DNA of 41,925 nt from Candidatus Latescibacterota bacterium (lineage in GTDB: Bacteria; Latescibacterota; UBA2968; UBA8231). The stretch is taken from positions 1 through 41,925 of the forward strand of contig JADZBP010000029.1 in assembly GCA_020852055.1 (NCBI GenBank), given 5' to 3'. The position numbers and the translations under genes were made by a program. A model generated the notes under the pieces. It did no database searches and was not told where the DNA came from. It saw only the letters and a list, made by a program, of their open reading frames with translations. Of this stretch, positions 40,017 through 41,925 are shown one piece after another; position 1 is the stretch's first letter, and the number at the start of each line of letters is the position of its first letter.

Positions 40017-40820
40017 TCACAGGCGGTCTTCGGCGCGGTCGGCGGGCTGGTAGCCCACCTCCTGGCGGGCCTCTTCGAGGTCCACCCAGCGCCACTGGTT
40101 GTCGGACATGCCGTAGTAGATGGCAAAACGCAGCTCCGGCGGCGCATCGACACAGCGCTGGATCAACCGGGCCATGTCGTCCTGGCTGCACCACAGATGG
40201 GCCGAGCCGGGGTTGGGCGGCCGGTCCTCATCCACCACCCAGCCGGGGCGTATACACAGGCAGGACATGCCGTGGCTGTAGCCGTAGACCTGGGCCAGGG
40301 ACTCGCTCCACACCTTGGAGGCGGCGGAGAGGTTGCGCGGTCGCGGCAGGTCGGTGCCCTTCACCTTGGCGAAGTCGGCGGGCACGTCCTGGGTGCGGCC
40401 CTCGACGATGGCGCGGTACGGCTCCATCTGCATGTTGCCGGTCGAGACCTGGATGGTGCTGGCGGCGATGACCCGCTTGACCCCGGCCAGGCGGCAGGCC
40501 TCGAAGACATGGTAGGAGCCGATGATATTGTTGTGCAGCAGACTCTCCCAGCCGCGGCCGGCCGGGTCGGCGGCGAGGTGGACCACCGCCTCCATGCCCT
40601 GTACGGCCCGGGCCAGGCCCACGGTATCGAGCAGGTCGCACTGGAAGAAGTGGTCGTCGGGGATGGCGAAGACCCAGTGGGAGGGCACCCGGTCGGAGAG
40701 CAGGCGGCTCTGGTCGAGTCCGTAAACGTCGTAGTGTTCGGGCTGGCGGCGCAGCCATTGGTAGGCCGCGTAGCCGATCAGACCGGTGGCGCCGGTGATG
40801 AGGACCTTTTTTGCAGGCAT
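40017..40820 (-). CDS. NAD-dependent epimerase/dehydratase (extended SDR) with altered YxxxK motif
   Basis: A 267-aa SDR with Rossmann motif TGATGLIGYAAY at residues 10-21 and VYGLDQSR for the cofactor. It is a relative of the gene at 17947 (shared ...VVHLAADP/AGRG-type region and C-terminal GWVVDE/LGNPTF part). The catalytic YxxxK reads NLSAASKVWSE: the Tyr is Ser, while the paralogue has LYGASKCWGE. The Ser of the triad (IAASTIQVSTG) remains. The enzyme may use a different residue or be inactive as a dehydrogenase. It starts ten bases after the amidohydrolase stop. Substrate probably a nucleotide or free sugar. Confidence 0.78.
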   Translation of the reverse strand: MPAKKVLITGATGLIGYAAYQWLRRQPEHYDVYGLDQSRLLSDRVPSHWVFAIPDDHFFQCDLLDTVGLARAVQGMEAVVHLAADPAGRGWESLLHNNIIGSYHVFEACRLAGVKRVIAASTIQVSTGNMQMEPYRAIVEGRTQDVPADFAKVKGTDLPRPRNLSAASKVWSESLAQVYGYSHGMSCLCIRPGWVVDEDRPPNPGSAHLWCSQDDMARLIQRCVDAPPELRFAIYYGMSDNQWRWVDLEEARQEVGYQPADRAEDRL

Positions 40821-40830
40821 CGGGGTTCCT

Positions 40831-41712
40831 TTAGAGCGGCACCAGGCGCAGGGCGTTCTCGGCGCAGAGTTTGGCCTGCACCGCCGGGGGCAGGTCCAGG
40901 GCTTCGAGGAAGAGCTGCAACTTCTGGCCGTGGTCGTCGCGGCCAAAGAGCAGGCGGTCGGCGTAGCGCAGCAGGAACTGGCGGGCGTGGCTCAGGTCCC
41001 GCTGCAGGGCGCCCAGGCCCGAACCGGCCGACAGGTCGGCCCACAGGTTGGGGTAGGTGTCGAGCAGGCGCAGCAACTGGCCGCCGGGTTTGACCGGGCC
41101 GCGCGGGTACACGGCGGTCTCCTGTTCCTCGTCCCCGCTGAGGTAGCGCCAGAAGCCGGGCGCGTGGCCGACAAAGACGGTATCCGGGCAGGCCTGCAGG
41201 GCCCGCTCCAGCGGGCCGACCCCGCCCCCGTACCAGTAGGTCTGATAGGCCTGGCCGCCCTGGCCGTCGGGCAGGTAGGGCACGTCGAGGTGCAGCACCA
41301 CCGGGCAGCCCAGCTCGCCGACCTTGCGGAAGAGTTCCAGGCTGCGCGGGTCGTCGAGCAGCAGGCGATAGCTCCACTCGCCGCAGACCCGCACCCCGTG
41401 GCCTTTGTAAGCTGCCTCGAAGAGCTGGGGGGCGCTGCCCTCGTGCGGGCAGGGGCAGTACCCGGCGACAAAACGGCCGGGGTACTGGTCGCAGGCGCGG
41501 ATCACGTCGGCCAGGGTGGAACCGGCGTGGGTGCCGTCGGGCCGGAAATTGGCGGGGTTGAAGTAGGCGTGGGTGCGCGGCACGTCCTCGCCGGGGGGCA
41601 GGTACCAGGTCAGGATCCAGGCCCGGTCGATGCCGTAGCGGTCCATCTCCGCCACCACCCCGGTGGGGCTGAGACCGTGGTAATACACATGCTGGTGCGC
41701 GTCGATAAGCAT
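40831..41712 (-). CDS. Amidohydrolase-2 family metal-dependent hydrolase
   Basis: A 293-aa TIM-barrel metal-dependent hydrolase of the amidohydrolase-related family. The first metal motif is IDAHQHVYYHG (His6, His8, near the N-terminus), followed by YGIDRAWILTWYLPPG, VVLHLDVPYLP (His in the fourth strand), VGHAPGFW (His) and LLFGRDDHGQ near the C-terminus with the catalytic Asp. Members hydrolyse lactones, amides or decarboxylate ring acids. First gene of the minus-strand block 37185-41712, with the epimerase, nucleoside hydrolase, peptidase and kinase behind it. The gap upstream contains A+T-rich sequence (TATATTTG) but I do not see a clear promoter. Confidence 0.87.
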   Translation of the reverse strand: MLIDAHQHVYYHGLSPTGVVAEMDRYGIDRAWILTWYLPPGEDVPRTHAYFNPANFRPDGTHAGSTLADVIRACDQYPGRFVAGYCPCPHEGSAPQLFEAAYKGHGVRVCGEWSYRLLLDDPRSLELFRKVGELGCPVVLHLDVPYLPDGQGGQAYQTYWYGGGVGPLERALQACPDTVFVGHAPGFWRYLSGDEEQETAVYPRGPVKPGGQLLRLLDTYPNLWADLSAGSGLGALQRDLSHARQFLLRYADRLLFGRDDHGQKLQLFLEALDLPPAVQAKLCAENALRLVPL

Positions 41713-41782
41713 ATCTTTAGCACTGGGCTGGGGTATTTTTCAACAAATATAGCTAATCAGCCCTGGCCAACCCAGCCGCGGC

Positions 41783-41808
41783 AAAACTTTTGCTCCGGGC
41801 TCGCCGTC
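41783..41808 (+). promoter_or_regulatory. Possible ECF-type promoter before the sigma factor
   Basis: AAAACTTT (41783-41790) and CGTC (41805-41808) with 17 bases between AAC and CGTC resemble the AAC...CGTC boxes often used by ECF sigma factors to activate their own genes. It lies 25 bases before the sigma factor start. Weak, and based on two short boxes. Confidence 0.3.
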
Positions 41809-41833
41809 TTAGTTTTTAGAACCGGAGATGGGG

Positions 41834-41925
41834 ATGAGCGACGCAGATCTGATCGCCCGCAGCCTGGGCGGAGAGGAAGGGGCCTTCGACCTGCTGGCCG
41901 GACGCTGGCAGCGCCGCCTCTACAA
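41834..41925 (+). CDS. ECF-type RNA polymerase sigma factor, 5' part only
   Basis: The first 30 codons are in the window, behind GGAG with spacing 6. The protein reads MSDADLIARSLGGEEGAFDL, then LAGRWQRRLY. That matches the start of sigma-70 region 2 in ECF sigma factors (D..LI.R...G...AF..L..R....L). The remaining ~150-170 residues and any anti-sigma factor would be to the right. It diverges from the amidohydrolase across a 121-base gap. The name rests on 30 residues, though the pattern is characteristic. Confidence 0.72.
   Translation, partial: MSDADLIARSLGGEEGAFDLLAGRWQRRLY

Noticed and set aside
1-41925. CRISPR repeat array, tRNA, rRNA and insertion sequences
   Set aside because: None was seen. 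The CRISPR array probably lies left of the window; the only strong direct repeats are the NHL units at 32473-32840.

Overview
The window is a dense, almost fully coding, G+C-rich stretch of a chromosome or metagenome contig from a Gram-negative-type bacterium. The evidence is signal peptides, lipoprotein signals, a periplasmic sugar-binding protein, and two large secreted proteins that end in a FlgD-like/type IX-style sorting domain (PNPFN ... WDGRD ... SG(V/I)YL). A complete proteasome operon whose modifier is UBact rather than actinobacterial Pup points to one of the uncultured Gram-negative phyla that carry UBact. A Latescibacterota/FCB-like host would fit the mix of sorting tails, sulfatase-like enzymes and Gfo/Idh/MocA oxidoreductases, but that placement is inference. 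No rRNA, tRNA, transposase or CRISPR repeat array was seen.

Layout. (1) 1-4475, minus strand, visibly less G+C-rich: the front of a type I-C CRISPR-Cas operon (cas3-cas5c-cas8c, running off the left edge) with a good promoter, preceded by a vapB-like antitoxin and an internally deleted vapC. (2) 4555-15483, minus strand: one nine-gene operon, lepB - arc/mpa - dop - UBact - prcB - prcA - pafA - unknown 152-aa protein - secreted M6 metalloprotease, from a promoter at about 15.54 kb. (3) 15647-17827, plus strand: two paralogous MBL-fold hydrolases and a lipoprotein. (4) 17947-20830: a sugar epimerase/dehydrogenase, two small membrane-anchored coiled-coil proteins and a glycoside-hydrolase-like TIM-barrel protein. 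(5) 20850-29255, minus strand: a catabolic block with a phosphodiester glycosidase lipoprotein, Ldh-type dehydrogenase, sulfatase-like hydrolase, two tandem Gfo/Idh/MocA oxidoreductases, a molybdopterin oxidoreductase, a frameshifted iron-sulfur flavoprotein and a divergent Gfo-like protein. (6) 29325-34004: a 1559-aa secreted NHL-repeat protein. (7) 34127-37160, plus strand: a sugar ABC binding protein and permease with no ATPase gene, then a peroxiredoxin-glutaredoxin hybrid gene broken by one in-frame TAG. (8) 37185-41712, minus strand: amidohydrolase, epimerase, nucleoside hydrolase, M24 peptidase and an APH-like kinase. (9) The first 30 codons of an ECF-type sigma factor at the right edge.

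How it works together. Region 2 encodes a whole protein-tagging and degradation machine: UBact (C-terminal Gln) would be deamidated by Dop, ligated to targets by PafA, and recognised by the ARC/Mpa ATPase, which feeds the PrcA/PrcB 20S core. Signal peptidase I at the head and a secreted protease at the tail are unusual companions. Regions 4, 5 and 8 look like breakdown of modified carbohydrates and nucleosides. Several genes carry single lesions or lost catalytic residues (vapC, the Prx-Grx gene, the flavoprotein, one MBL protein, one epimerase, one Gfo-like protein), and these are treated separately in the findings.
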